Source of the DNA: Microbispora amethystogenes
GTDB taxonomy: Bacteria > Actinomycetota > Actinomycetes > Streptosporangiales > Streptosporangiaceae
Direction: 5' to 3'
NCBI RefSeq assembly: GCF_016863015.1
Contig: NZ_BOOB01000018.1
Span: 124,001-188,000 of the forward strand
DNA length: 64,000 nt
The position numbers and the translations under genes are program-made. The notes under the pieces were generated by a model. That model worked only from the letters and a program-made list of their open reading frames with translations, made no database searches and had not been told where the DNA came from. Below, piece after piece: positions 29,323-38,261 of this stretch. The first letter of the stretch is position 1; every line of letters starts with the position of its first letter.

Positions 29323-30840
29323 TCAGTCCTCACGCCAGACCAGTTCAAGAAGGTCGGGGTCGAAGCGCCTGCGCCCCTTACCGCTCGGGTAGATGATCAC
29401 GGCGTGCAGCGCCTCCCGGATGTAGGACCGCTTCAACGAGAGCGGTAGACCGCCCTCACTCTCCGACAGGAACCACCGCCGCCGTATCTCGGCCACGTCC
29501 GTAGCGGAGCGGGCCTGTCGTCGTTGAGCCGTCGCCGCGAAGCTCTGCGCGTCCGTGCGAAGGCGGGATATGCGCTTCTCCAGATCGGGAGCCGCCGAGA
29601 AGAACAGCTCGTTGCTGATATTCCCTGCCGTCCACTGGGCGCGTAGCTCTTCGAGCCGAGCCTTGGCGTCTTCGTAATCCTGTTGGCCAGGCCATTCGGT
29701 AGGACCTGTGGAAGAGGCCAACTGCACCTCTTCGAGTTTCGCGAGGACCGCTTCCGAGACATAGAGGTCAACCATGTCCCCACGTCTGCCGAGACCGCCA
29801 CAGCCGCCCACCGTCTTGGCGGGACAGATGTAGATGTGCTGCACGCAGTGCTTCTGGTGCGTGACCCGGAGGGACGCGTTGCACAGAGCGCCGTCCGGTT
29901 GGGTCCGGCCACACCGGAGGAACCCGGTGAGCAGGTGGCGGGGCTCCTTGAAGTCTCGCGGAAGGATCGGGCCGAGTCGGCCGTCCCGGTAGACGAAGTG
30001 ACCCTTGCGCGCGTCGAAGATGGACTTGACCGCCATCCACTGTTCCGGCGTCACGATCGGCTGCCACTGCCCGACCACCGGGTTGCCCTCGGAGTCCCGG
30101 ATCAACTCGCCGTTCATCTCGCGCCAGCCGCAGACCCGAGGGTTGGTGACCGTGATCTTCAGGGAGCGGGGAGTCCAGAGGTTGCCCAGGGAGGTCTTCA
30201 CGTCATCCCGCTGCCACTGGTTCACGATGGAGTTGAGCGATCGGCCGGCAACAAGGTCGAGGATCGCCTGACGTACGAGAGGCGCCTCTTTCGGATCGAC
30301 GGTCAAACGATCGGGCAACCAGCCGAAGGGGCGCGTGCCGCCAACGGGTAGCCCCTGCTCGGCCCGTGCCCGGTGGGAGCGTCGCATGCGGCGCTGCATC
30401 TTCCGCACCTCCATCTTGGAGATGACCGCGCCGAACAGGCCCATGCTCTCGGTGTCTTCGCTGTAGAGATCCTTCTGACCCCGCGCGTCCGCGAAGACGC
30501 GGCCGTCCTGGTAGGTGATCGCTTCAACGAAGCGTTCGTAGTCACCCGGACGTCGGGCGAGGCGATCCTCAGCCACGATGACGACGCCTCGCACCTCCGC
30601 GCCGTCTGGAAGCTCGCCCGCGCGGAGCACCTTCAGCATGGCCTCGAACTCGTCTCGGACGACATCGGCCTTCGCAGCCGACTTGTCGTTGTCCGTGAAC
30701 TCATGGACGACGGTCCAGCCGTACCGGGCAGCGGACTCCCGGTTGAGCTTGTGCTGGTCCTGGACTCCGTGTTCGTCCCGCCTGACGTCGGCCGAGATGC
30801 GAGCGTAGGAGACGACGGGGATGGGGGATGGCTCAGGCAA
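29323..30840 (-). CDS. large serine recombinase (site-specific integrase)
   Basis: The product has 505 residues. The N-terminal resolvase domain begins [17 protein letters not shown], with Ser16 in the catalytic position, and contains [16 protein letters not shown] recombinase domain follows ([36 protein letters not shown]), then a zinc-ribbon-type region ([25 protein letters not shown]) and a coiled segment. It should catalyse directional attP x attB exchange. The TTG start at 30840 has GGAGG five bases upstream. The R1 site begins 18 bases before the start, as is usual for attP next to int. It is the only integrase in the array. Confidence 0.92.
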   Translation of the reverse strand: MPEPSPIPVVSYARISADVRRDEHGVQDQHKLNRESAARYGWTVVHEFTDNDKSAAKADVVRDEFEAMLKVLRAGELPDGAEVRGVVIVAEDRLARRPGDYERFVEAITYQDGRVFADARGQKDLYSEDTESMGLFGAVISKMEVRKMQRRMRRSHRARAEQGLPVGGTRPFGWLPDRLTVDPKEAPLVRQAILDLVAGRSLNSIVNQWQRDDVKTSLGNLWTPRSLKITVTNPRVCGWREMNGELIRDSEGNPVVGQWQPIVTPEQWMAVKSIFDARKGHFVYRDGRLGPILPRDFKEPRHLLTGFLRCGRTQPDGALCNASLRVTHQKHCVQHIYICPAKTVGGCGGLGRRGDMVDLYVSEAVLAKLEEVQLASSTGPTEWPGQQDYEDAKARLEELRAQWTAGNISNELFFSAAPDLEKRISRLRTDAQSFAATAQRRQARSATDVAEIRRRWFLSESEGGLPLSLKRSYIREALHAVIIYPSGKGRRRFDPDLLELVWRED

Positions 30841-30857
30841 GGCGACCTCCGCAAGAA

Positions 30858-30977
30858 TTATTGCTTCAAGTGAAGGTCTACCACCAGCAATACCTTTTTA
30901 AGGTGCCGAACGGCTACTGCGGCCTCGGCGGCACGGGCGTCGCGTGTCCCATCGGCCTGACGTCCGGTGAGGCGTAG
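30858..30977 (+). repeat. attachment site R1
   Basis: The left arm TTATTGCTTCAAGTGAAGG is followed, 21 bp after its first base, by an msrA-like end from 30879 that would read [21 protein letters not shown] and stop at 30977. Both recycling cysteines are kept. TATTGC in the left arm mirrors GCAATA at 30887-30892, giving an inverted pair centred at about 30875/30876. Confidence 0.85.
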
Positions 30978-31058
30978 GCGGGTCGTAGAGAATAACCAGT
31001 ACGGCCCGACGGTTCTACTAAGGTATGGGCCAAGAACATCTCAAGGGCTGGAGGAAGT

Positions 31059-31748
31059 ATGCGGATGCGTTCGCTCTTCAGCCAGTCGTGGATGCACGAA
31101 TACGTGCATGCTGAAGGCGGTTTGGCCTTAATCCGCCGCATGCTCGAACGCCCCAAGGGCCCGCTTGGGTCTTTCGGCATGGGCATGAGTTCTGTCTCGA
31201 TGCTCGTCTACCACCTGCATGTTATCGAGAGATACATTCCTATCCCGGAGATCGAGTCGTGCGACAGTTGTCGCCGAGGCGGTAGTCTCGAGAATGCTCT
31301 CGTCGTTTATGAAAAGCGCATGTCGGCCCATGGAGGCACGCAGCCTGCTTGCGTCGTCACGCGGAAAGATCTTCCTCGACAGCGTAAACAAATACTCTTC
31401 CTAGATAAGAAGGCGGCGGACTACCGCCTTCCTATTGAGAAGCTTCCCGAGCTTCCTCGCTCGGGCGAACATGCATGTGAAGTGTTGTGGCCGTATTTCT
31501 TGGAGATCCGGCCCTCTGATGCTCAGGAAGCGATGCTTCGATTCTTGCGCAGTATTATCAGAATGCTGCATCGCATCATTCGGGTTCTGCTTGCATACCT
31601 GCGCCGCGTCATCGAAGCCCTGACCTTCAGACTCATGGTGATAGCCGCACGTCTTCGGTACGGGCACCGCCATGACGCTGATGACGATCTTTGCTCACCG
31701 CTACTTCGCCACTACTTAAAGTCGGCGAGGGGGGTGTCGGTTCTCTGA
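31059..31748 (+). CDS. unknown 229-residue protein
   Basis: I do not recognise this protein. GGAGGA lies a few bases before the ATG, which supports translation. The N-terminal half contains an SCDSC pair of cysteines near residue 68, and the last ~75 residues hold several basic, hydrophobic helices (RSIIRMLHRIIRVLLAYLRRVIEAL) that could be amphipathic or membrane-associated. Codon use is less GC-rich than in the neighbourhood. It is the first gene after R1 and is followed by a small membrane protein on the same strand. Confidence 0.5.
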   Translation: MRMRSLFSQSWMHEYVHAEGGLALIRRMLERPKGPLGSFGMGMSSVSMLVYHLHVIERYIPIPEIESCDSCRRGGSLENALVVYEKRMSAHGGTQPACVVTRKDLPRQRKQILFLDKKAADYRLPIEKLPELPRSGEHACEVLWPYFLEIRPSDAQEAMLRFLRSIIRMLHRIIRVLLAYLRRVIEALTFRLMVIAARLRYGHRHDADDDLCSPLLRHYLKSARGVSVL

Positions 31749-31791
31749 CTAACTGGCTCCCTTCTCCTTCGGGAAGTCGGAGCAAGTTCGA

Positions 31792-31998
31792 ATGGACATT
31801 CTTTTTCGTCTCCTTGTGGAGGCGGCACCAGCAGTCGGATGGATCGCTGTTTTTGTGGCGGCTGTGGTCGCCATATTTGTTCTGTACCTGGGAATCGCGA
31901 TGTTTGCCACGTTGCTGACGCGCGACCAGGGTAAGGCTAAGATCTGCCTCCAAGTCTTCCGCGAGCTTCTCCGCTTGTTCGCCAGAGGCCGTAAATGA
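31792..31998 (+). CDS. small single-pass membrane protein
   Basis: The product has 68 residues with one or two hydrophobic segments (about residues 10-40, AVGWIAVFVAAVVAIFVLYL) and a basic C-terminus. The stop overlaps the ATG of the next gene (ATGA), so the two are translationally coupled. Function unknown. It could be a defence effector or an anchor for its neighbours, but there is no direct evidence. Confidence 0.5.
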   Translation: MDILFRLLVEAAPAVGWIAVFVAAVVAIFVLYLGIAMFATLLTRDQGKAKICLQVFRELLRLFARGRK

Positions 31999-32306
31999 GC
32001 GAGACAGATTTTCGAAATCCGCGGCGGCGAGGACGTCCGCCGGCCTGTCCACCCGATGTTGTGAAACGAATCATTGAATTGCGAAGCCAAGGGCTTAGCC
32101 TCTCAGCGATCAGCAATGTCCTCAACCAGGAAGGTATTCGGACACCAGGAGGGGGCGCGCGCTGGCAAAAGTCCTATGTTGATCGATTGCTGCATACTCG
32201 ATATGCTCGCGAGCTAATCGATGAACTAGTAGTGAAGGGAAGACCACTCGTGTCGGAGCCGCGGTGTGGTCCTAGCGGGCCCGTCGTTGAGCCTTTCTCA
32301 TCCTGA
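31995..32306 (+). CDS. stand-alone helix-turn-helix protein resembling a recombinase domain
   Basis: The product has 103 residues. RRGRPPACPPDVVKRIIELRSQG, continuing SLSAISNVLNQEGIRTPGGG and WQKSYVDRLLHTRYAREL, is the helix-turn-helix and wing found in the recombinase domain of large serine integrases. The catalytic resolvase domain is absent, and the frame is complete with its own start coupled to the previous gene. It may be a DNA-binding accessory or directionality factor, or a remnant that became a regulator. Confidence 0.6.
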   Translation: MSETDFRNPRRRGRPPACPPDVVKRIIELRSQGLSLSAISNVLNQEGIRTPGGGARWQKSYVDRLLHTRYARELIDELVVKGRPLVSEPRCGPSGPVVEPFSS

Positions 32307-32480
32307 GTAGCGGTCGTCTTCGAAGGCTTGCAGGACGAGGACGGCCTGCACGATCGGGGTGGCGTGGTGAGGGAAGCAGCGGAGCTTTGACAGCAGCTTC
32401 CACGCTTTCATGGTCGCAATGGCGCGTTCGCCGAGGGCTCGGATGCGTGCGTGAGCGCGGTTAACGTCCTTTTGTGTCAA
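32298..32480 (-). pseudogene. IS5-type DDE transposase, C-terminal fragment
   Basis: NRAHARIRALGERAIATMKAW and KLRCFPHHATPIVQAVLVLQ are typical of the C-terminus of DDE_Tnp_4/IS5-group transposases of actinobacteria, including the catalytic-region glutamate. Only about 60 residues remain, and no matching N-terminus or terminal inverted repeat is visible. Confidence 0.75.
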
Positions 32481-32546
32481 TTCCGGCTCGACCGTGACCC
32501 GGCTGTTCCCGGTGAACCTTGAAACACCCGAAATGATCGCCGGTAC

Positions 32547-33749
32547 TCAGCTCTCGTCGGGCTCGCCAAGGGAGCGCTCGGCCGCGTCTAGAAGCTCCTT
32601 ATAGGTAAGCACCTCTACGCGACTCAGGTGAGCATTATGAGTTCGGAGCGTTTCTGATATCTCTAGTTCTGGCACCTTGGGCTGTGCTTGTGGATGGCCA
32701 ATCAGTACTATGGCGCTCGCGCGCCTGACTTCGATCCAGTAGTCTTGGCGAACTCGGTCTCTCTGCTCATCCAGGTTCCGCAGATAGTTGATTGCTTGAC
32801 CGATGGCATGGTGAACATCCGCCGTAGGAACCCACGCGCTGCGATGGCGCCTCACGACAGGTATCATCGCCTTCTTGAGCTCAACTATGTGCAAGGAGCC
32901 GTCTGCTCGCAGAAGAGGAATATCTACTTCGTCCCCCGCCACGAGACGGCGTCGGTGAGCTTCGCCGATGAAGCGCCCTCCGAAGATCCACGATTGACCA
33001 CTGATGGCGTTGTGGATATGACGTTCGGCGCTAGCTGGATCTTCCACGACCTTGCGTAAATGCATCAATCCTGTTCTGCGTCGTTGGAGATCGGCAGCTT
33101 GAAGTAGGATCCGTCCATCGGCATCGTTTGCGAGTATCTCCAAGGCGTCCGGTGAAGTGACTATGCGCCGTGCCGCTGTCCGAGCGTCCTCGATATCGAT
33201 TCTCTCGGAGAATAGGCGTTCTAGCCATGTGGCCATGTCTGATCGGCCGCTAGCTATGCGATAGCGGCCTGGACGGTCTCGTCGCGCATCCATAAAGGCG
33301 GCCTCGGCGCCAATCTGGCGTACGCGCTGTAAAAGCTGCCCGGCATCAGCGTCTGGATGTTCCTCGAGGTACTCTTCTGCGACTCTAGTCCAATACTCGG
33401 CCGCGATTAGGGCTGTTTGGGAGGCGAGCCTTATGAGGCTTTCGTCCCGCCTGCTGCCGCTGAATAAGGCGTACTTTTCTTCGATGTCTATGCGGATCAT
33501 TCGTCCTTCCGCATAGGCAATCGCGTCATGAAGTCGTTCGATAGCTGGGTCATCGCCATTCCGATTAGCCTCCTTATGGGCCGTTTGGAGTAGTTCGACC
33601 AGCTGTCGTCCCCCTCGGAATCTGGTCTTGGGTGCGCTAGCGACGAAGTCCAAGGTGACGGAGATGGCATGACGCACGCTCTCTGTAGGGGAGACGTCGC
33701 GGGCCTGCTCCAGGAGACGTTCGAGAGACCAGTCGGATCGGATTCTCAT
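32547..33749 (-). CDS. sduA: Shedu-type anti-phage nuclease (DUF4263 family)
   Basis: The product is 400 residues from the ATG at 33749; a longer reading starts at 33833. The C-terminal third holds GDEVDIPLLRADGSLHIVELKKA (interrupted as GDEVDIPLL and HIVELKKA), the D...E-x-K core of PD-(D/E)xK nucleases in the Shedu (DUF4263) family, followed by HHAIGQAINYLRNL. The N-terminal ~230 residues are helical and variable, as in other Shedu proteins. Shedu is a single-gene phage-defence system that cuts DNA. The gene occupies the right half of cassette B. Confidence 0.72.
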   Translation of the reverse strand: MRIRSDWSLERLLEQARDVSPTESVRHAISVTLDFVASAPKTRFRGGRQLVELLQTAHKEANRNGDDPAIERLHDAIAYAEGRMIRIDIEEKYALFSGSRRDESLIRLASQTALIAAEYWTRVAEEYLEEHPDADAGQLLQRVRQIGAEAAFMDARRDRPGRYRIASGRSDMATWLERLFSERIDIEDARTAARRIVTSPDALEILANDADGRILLQAADLQRRRTGLMHLRKVVEDPASAERHIHNAISGQSWIFGGRFIGEAHRRRLVAGDEVDIPLLRADGSLHIVELKKAMIPVVRRHRSAWVPTADVHHAIGQAINYLRNLDEQRDRVRQDYWIEVRRASAIVLIGHPQAQPKVPELEISETLRTHNAHLSRVEVLTYKELLDAAERSLGEPDES

Positions 33750-34063
33750 GACATGACAGTAGGCAGTACCACTGACAGATTTCCTATCTGTCGTGGATTG
33801 AGACTGTGAGCAGTGCCGCAGTTCAACTGCCATGTCACGCTCTCGGGGGAGGGGGGGAACGGTCGTGATTTGGCTGCCTGCCCCAGCATCAAGGGGGACG
33901 TCGCTCCTTGCGTGGCGGATGGCGCCTCCTTGACTCAGTGTCCGCTCGCGGCGAGACGTCGGCGGAGTAGCTAAACCCCAACGCCAGCCCGGATGCAGTC
34001 GAGCTCGTAGGAATCGACCAACGGGAGCGGAGCGAACCTAGGGCGCGAGAGGGCTTGGGTGAC
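33750..34063. other. gap before R2, nothing recognised
   Basis: About 310 bases upstream of the Shedu gene contain its presumed promoter and otherwise only short frames without ribosome-binding sites. Confidence 0.4.
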
Positions 34064-34183
34064 TTATTGCCTAAGTCGAAGGTCTACCACCAGCAATACC
34101 TTTTTAAGGTGCCGAACGGCTACTGCGGCCTCGGCGGCACCGGAGTCTCCTGCCCCGTCGGCCTGACGACCGGCGAGAGCTGA
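34064..34183 (+). repeat. attachment site R2
   Basis: The left arm TTATTGCCTAAGTCGAAGG is 21 bp before TACCAC at 34085. The msrA-like part is intact ([21 protein letters not shown]) and stops at 34183 with both cysteines present. The central GG is the same as in R1. Confidence 0.85.
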
Positions 34184-34264
34184 TCAGTCGCCGGGCGGGA
34201 TCGTGACACCTCCGAGCGGCCTGGTGGTACTCGGAGGTTTCCTGCGTCCGATGCCGGTCGTTTG

Positions 34265-34285
34265 CTACTTGAAGTAGTAAACTAC
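34265..34285. promoter_or_regulatory. VapBC operator
   Basis: CTACTT and AAGTAG form a perfect inverted repeat around G at 34265-34277, and a second GTAG/CTAC pair runs to 34285, ending five bases before the antitoxin ATG. Antitoxins of this type bind such repeats to repress their own operon. Confidence 0.6.
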
Positions 34286-34289
34286 CGCT

Positions 34290-34601
34290 ATGAGTACACC
34301 TGAACAGGCCTTCCCGCCCGGGGACGGGCCCGCGGCCAAGGTGAGCGTTTCCTTGCGAGCCGGCAACATCCGCGCCATCAAGGAGCGTGTCGGCGCGCGT
34401 GGGTTCTCCGCGTACGTCGACGCCGCTGTGGAGCGGCAGATCGAGCGGGACCTACTGGAGGAGGCCCTGCAGGCGAACGAGAACGAGTGCGGTCCCATCC
34501 CGCAGCATCTGCGGGACGAGGCTGAGCAGCTGTTCCGTAGCGTGAAGTCCGCTCCGGAGCTACAGGAGGGGCGTGGATGGCACGCGCACGAAGCAAGCTG
34601 A
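34290..34601 (+). CDS. vapB: ribbon-helix-helix antitoxin (VapB-like)
   Basis: The product has 103 residues. AAKVSVSLRAGNIRAIKERVG, followed by GFSAYVDAAVERQIERDLLEEAL, gives a ribbon-helix-helix DNA-binding domain. The C-terminal ~45 residues would bind the toxin. The gene overlaps the PIN toxin by 25 bases, a normal toxin-antitoxin arrangement. The inverted repeat just upstream is its likely operator. Confidence 0.75.
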   Translation: MSTPEQAFPPGDGPAAKVSVSLRAGNIRAIKERVGARGFSAYVDAAVERQIERDLLEEALQANENECGPIPQHLRDEAEQLFRSVKSAPELQEGRGWHAHEAS

Positions 34602-34993
34602 GTGCGGGGACGGTCATCCTTGACTCCGAGGGACTCTCGAAGTGGTGCGCGGCCGACCAGCGAGTTACGGCGATCGTCCGAGAGGCACAGAACAACGACT
34701 TCCGCGTTGTTATCAGTGCCTTGACGCCTATCGAGGCCTTCGACGGCCGGGTGACAAACGACCGGTTGCGCTGGCATCTGTCCCGGCTGCGTGTCGAGCC
34801 GGTGACCGAGGAGGTCTCCGTCCACGCGCTGGATCTGCTCCGTGAGAGCGGTCTTCACGGCCACAAGTACGCGATCGATGCCGTCGTGGCCGCCACGGCT
34901 CTTCGCTCCACCCGGCCCGTTATCGTCCTCACCTCGGACGAGGACGACATGAGCAAGCTCTGCGGAAAGGCAGTCCGCCTCGTGCGGGTGTAG
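34577..34993 (+). CDS. vapC: PIN-domain toxin (VapC-like)
   Basis: The product has 138 residues. The acidic residues of the PIN nuclease site are visible: D16 (VILDSEG), E53 (TPIEAF), D101 (YAIDAVVAA) and D120 (LTSDEDD). Such toxins cut tRNA or rRNA. All catalytic positions are kept, so it should be active. It is partnered by the overlapping antitoxin gene. Confidence 0.8.
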   Translation: MARARSKLSAGTVILDSEGLSKWCAADQRVTAIVREAQNNDFRVVISALTPIEAFDGRVTNDRLRWHLSRLRVEPVTEEVSVHALDLLRESGLHGHKYAIDAVVAATALRSTRPVIVLTSDEDDMSKLCGKAVRLVRV

Positions 34994-35001
34994 GTGCCGA
35001 A

Positions 35002-35121
35002 TTATTGCCCCAGCGATACGACTACCACCAGCAATACCTTTTTAAGGTGCCAAACGGCTACTGCGGCATCGGCGGCACCGGTGTGAGCTACCCCGTCGGC
35101 CTGACCGCCGGCGAAGCCTGA
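35002..35121 (+). repeat. attachment site R3
   Basis: The left arm TTATTGCCCCAGCGATACGAC sits 21 bp before TACCAC at 35023. The msrA-like part is in frame to the stop at 35121, but the second recycling cysteine is replaced by tyrosine (GTGVSYPVG). If this end were placed on msrA, the reductase would lose one recycling cysteine. Confidence 0.83.
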
Positions 35122-35179
35122 TCGATCGTGTGCGGGGCGTGCACTGGGTCGCCCAGGTCCAGCGCTGGGCACTATCTGC

Positions 35180-35482
35180 TCAGCGCTGAGTCCTCGTTGC
35201 GGGGCTTCGCTTCGCTCGGACTTCTTTCGAGGATGATCCCGACTCAAACCTGCGCTCTTGGGATTGCCAGAGGGAGCGCCACCATGCCAGGCGATGGGCG
35301 GACTCCTGCGGGAAGACGCTCTGAACAAGAGTAATCACTAACGTCAGCGCGATCAGGACCACCATTACTCCCCAGGGCGCGCCGGCGATACCGAGGCCGA
35401 GAGGCCCGCCAACTCCTGCCATCCCCGCGAGCGTACGTCCGAAGGCAGCCTCTTTTGCAGTCTTGGCAGGTGACGCTGTCAT
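35180..35482 (-). CDS. small membrane protein coupled to the DNA methylase
   Basis: The product has 100 residues, with a glycine-rich hydrophobic region (residues ~15-55, ending APWGVMVVLIALTLVITLVQ) and a basic, soluble tail. Its ATG overlaps the stop of the methylase (ATGA), so it is translationally coupled and likely works with it. Function unknown. A membrane partner for a lone methylase is unusual. Confidence 0.55.
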   Translation of the reverse strand: MTASPAKTAKEAAFGRTLAGMAGVGGPLGLGIAGAPWGVMVVLIALTLVITLVQSVFPQESAHRLAWWRSLWQSQERRFESGSSSKEVRAKRSPATRTQR

Positions 35483-37830
35483 CGAGAGATCACTACGCCT
35501 TCCAGCAATTGCTCGGCTAGTGCCGTACGCGCCCGCATGACTGCGCGCGTGAACTGCTCGTGGATCGCGGCCTGTTCGTCGAGCGTGTTGAGCGCCGATC
35601 TGATCTGCCGCTGTTCATCGAGGGGAGGAACGGTGACGATGAGTTGACCGAGGTCGCGAGCATTGATGAAAGGGATGACGGTCGCTCTGGACCGGCGACG
35701 AATCCAGTTCATGGTCGATGGCAGGTTCAGGAAGGTCAACAGGTAGTGCGGATCCACGATGTCGGCCGTGAGAAGACGCAATCGATGCAGGTTTCCCCCG
35801 AAGAGCCATCCTTCCTGCTGCTCCCGAACTATCGCCGACTGCCCCATGGCGCCTGATCGCACGCAGAGGATGTCGTCTACCCGTAGGCGGAACCTGGTCA
35901 AGCGCTCCGCCGTCTCCACGGTCGTCCGATCTGCGTCATTGGCGACGATCAATCCCTGTTGTAGGTGCCTTGGCATGACGATGGGCACTGAACCGTGTGC
36001 CACACGCTCGGCTACGCCGAGTCGGGAAAAAGACGGCCCGGCCTGGATAGTGCAAAGATCGCTCAGGGTAATGCGGTTCCATCCACTGGGTAGGCTCCGG
36101 GACAACCCAGCACGTGGAACAGGCCGAAGCTGGGCGGCCTGGATATCTAGTTCGTCTACTTTTGCTTTCAGTCGCATCAGCTCATCTAACATGCTATGAG
36201 CGTCAGCCCATGGAGCACGTGCGAGCTCAGACATGTCTGCGATGTAGTCAGCCGGGTCCAGGGAATAGTCAGCCTGCCGAAGCGTGTCTATATCAGCCGA
36301 GACGGCATACCCAAGATTTGCAAGCCGTTCTACTTTCCCTTGCGGGAGCAGATGCCGGCGTCGGTAGATGTCGAAGAGGATGTCGATCGCGTTTGGAGGC
36401 AGAAGGACAGAATCCTGTCGCGTCACGACGGCTGCGTCCGCAGCATCCACGAAGAGGATCCGTTTCGGTTCGACGGAGGGAGGGCTGAGGACCCATATGC
36501 TCACCGCTGTGGTCGTCACTGGAAAAAGTCGAGCGGGGAGGGCGATGATCGCCTCCACCGTCCCTTGCTCCACCATCTTCCGGCGGATCGCGTGCTCGCA
36601 CTCGTCGGAGCTGACGCCTGCTTGATGGGGCATCAGTACGGCTGCTTTGCCTCCGGTCGCGAGGGAGTCCACTGCAAACTGCAGCCACGCATAGTTGTCA
36701 TTGTGTAGGGGCGGCGGGCCGAACAACCAGTCGTCGTGGCCGCCGGTCGGCCGTGCGGAGCGCATATTAAACGGCGGGTTCATTAGTACGGCACTCGCCC
36801 GGGCCCGTGGCTCACTCGCTTCACGCCAAGGCGTCGTGCTGCCCAGGTGGAGTTGAACAGTTTGGCCATGCATGGCGAGGTTCATGCCAGCGAGCCGCAG
36901 CGTTTCAGGGTTCGGGCTTGCGCCATGTAGCGACTTTCCCGAGCCGGGCTGTAGGGCACCCGCAGCGTGTAGCATCTCCCCGCCGCGCAGCCATGGGTCG
37001 TATACGGGCAGATTCTCATCACGGTCGCCATCGCCTGTCGCCAAGCGCGCCATGAGGTTCGCCACTCCGCGTGGAGTGAAGTAGTCGCCGCTTTCGAATC
37101 TCATCGCGGTGGCGAGGTGATCGAGTAGCGTGCGGAAAGCTGCTGGGCCGAGGTGATCGCACAGGCGGATCACTTCAGCGAGAACGACCCCTGAAGGTGT
37201 ACGCATTCGTTCCAGCGTGCTACGTGCGCCTGGTGGTATTCCATACGCGCGTAGCGCCTGGTCCGTAAGCTCGCCGATTCGGCGCATGATCGCGGCAGGA
37301 CGAAGCTCCGCCGGAGGCCGAGTAGTCACTTTGAGGATCTCCGACCGCAAGTCCGGTGCGCAGCGAATCAGGAAGGTCAGGCATAGCACCAGGGTCAAGT
37401 AGTCAGCTTGGCTGTTGACGCCATCACGAAAGCTCGTCGCTAGCGCTCCGAGAAGGCGCTGGAGAGCTGGCTCAGTATTGGAGTCGCTAGGGTCCAAGCT
37501 GGTCGAGGCAGGGGCGGCGTCGCTGTGGACAGGGCCGTCTTCGTCTGACGTGACCTGATGAGCGATTGAGATCGCATGTTGAACACGTGCGCCGTAGGTG
37601 AATCCGGGCGGCTCGCCAGCTCGCCGATCCTTCTCGGCGATCATGCGCCCGTTCAGCCACTTAAGGGCCTCGGCGAGGCTGAAGTACTCCTGCTTGTCAA
37701 AGCTGATTGGCTGAGGGAAGTCCCGGTGGCGCTTTGCCCAGGTCGTGATGGTTGGACGCCGCACGCCAGCCAGCGTGGCGAGCTCGGCACGCGAAACGAA
37801 GCGATCTGGTGGTCGTTGCTGGCGCCGCAC
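35479..37830 (-). CDS. N6-adenine DNA methyltransferase fused to a type I specificity domain
   Basis: The product has 783 residues. An N-terminal helix-turn-helix (SRAELATLAGVRRPTITTWAK) is followed by an HsdM-like helical region (YFTPRGVANLMARL), SAM motif I (VYDPWLRGGEML) and the catalytic motif NPPFN near residue 350. The last ~200 residues form one HsdS-like target-recognition half (LPSGWNRITLSDLCTIQAG..PPLDEQRQIRSALNTLDEQ). No HsdR or other nuclease is in the cassette. It may be an orphan methylase, or a defence gene whose effector is the coupled membrane protein. Confidence 0.75.
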   Translation of the reverse strand: MRRQQRPPDRFVSRAELATLAGVRRPTITTWAKRHRDFPQPISFDKQEYFSLAEALKWLNGRMIAEKDRRAGEPPGFTYGARVQHAISIAHQVTSDEDGPVHSDAAPASTSLDPSDSNTEPALQRLLGALATSFRDGVNSQADYLTLVLCLTFLIRCAPDLRSEILKVTTRPPAELRPAAIMRRIGELTDQALRAYGIPPGARSTLERMRTPSGVVLAEVIRLCDHLGPAAFRTLLDHLATAMRFESGDYFTPRGVANLMARLATGDGDRDENLPVYDPWLRGGEMLHAAGALQPGSGKSLHGASPNPETLRLAGMNLAMHGQTVQLHLGSTTPWREASEPRARASAVLMNPPFNMRSARPTGGHDDWLFGPPPLHNDNYAWLQFAVDSLATGGKAAVLMPHQAGVSSDECEHAIRRKMVEQGTVEAIIALPARLFPVTTTAVSIWVLSPPSVEPKRILFVDAADAAVVTRQDSVLLPPNAIDILFDIYRRRHLLPQGKVERLANLGYAVSADIDTLRQADYSLDPADYIADMSELARAPWADAHSMLDELMRLKAKVDELDIQAAQLRPVPRAGLSRSLPSGWNRITLSDLCTIQAGPSFSRLGVAERVAHGSVPIVMPRHLQQGLIVANDADRTTVETAERLTRFRLRVDDILCVRSGAMGQSAIVREQQEGWLFGGNLHRLRLLTADIVDPHYLLTFLNLPSTMNWIRRRSRATVIPFINARDLGQLIVTVPPLDEQRQIRSALNTLDEQAAIHEQFTRAVMRARTALAEQLLEGVVISR

Positions 37831-38261
37831 CGCGTTACCCCGTTTCTAATGCCCTGGTGATTATCAGACACCATAGGTGGGCCCAAGGCTTGCAGCAAAC
37901 GCGTACTCCAGGGTACTCACTGATAATGTTCTGGTGCAACTAGCAGAGAAACCTGTTTCGGCAGCTCAGAGCATGCATATCGGCATGGATGGCTGATAAC
38001 CCTTGTAGCAGCACTAGGTCGGTGGGACCGGCTAGCGATGGTTGCCTCCGTCAGGAGGGTGCTTACAGGACCTCTATCGCTCCGGGGTCCTATGCCTTCC
38101 CGTCAGGCCTTCACAGTCAGATTCCTATCGCACGGGAAGGGTCTTCGATCCCACTGGTGGCCTGCGCTTGGATGAAGGGCGGGCTCCGCCCTGTCCCCTG
38201 CTCCTGCCCATGAGGCAGTCTCCGTGTAGGTCTCGCCGGCCCGATCCGCAGCCCTAGTTGG
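37831..38261. other. gap in cassette D with nothing recognised
   Basis: About 430 bases between the methylase start and the PIN toxin stop. Short frames exist on both strands, but none has a ribosome-binding site or a family resemblance. It must contain the methylase promoter. Confidence 0.4.

Larger units (their letters stand above)
30879..34084. mobile_element. cassette B: Shedu-type defence plus three unknown genes
   Basis: This 3.2-kb unit between R1 and R2 has no integrase. It carries three plus-strand genes (basic protein, small membrane protein, recombinase-type HTH), a transposase fragment and a Shedu-like nuclease on the minus strand. GC content is visibly lower than in the core genome, which fits recent transfer. 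Confidence 0.7.
34085..35022. mobile_element. cassette C: minimal VapBC cassette
   Basis: At 0.94 kb this is the smallest unit. It contains only the msrA-like arm, a VapBC operator and the two VapBC genes. The toxin stop is 8 bases before the next left arm. One operon between two sites is very close to an integron cassette in layout. Confidence 0.75.

Noticed and set aside
30879-30977. Annotating each msrA-like repeat as a small gene
   Set aside because: They lack start codons and ribosome-binding sites, several are frameshifted, and their conservation is explained by function at the end of msrA.
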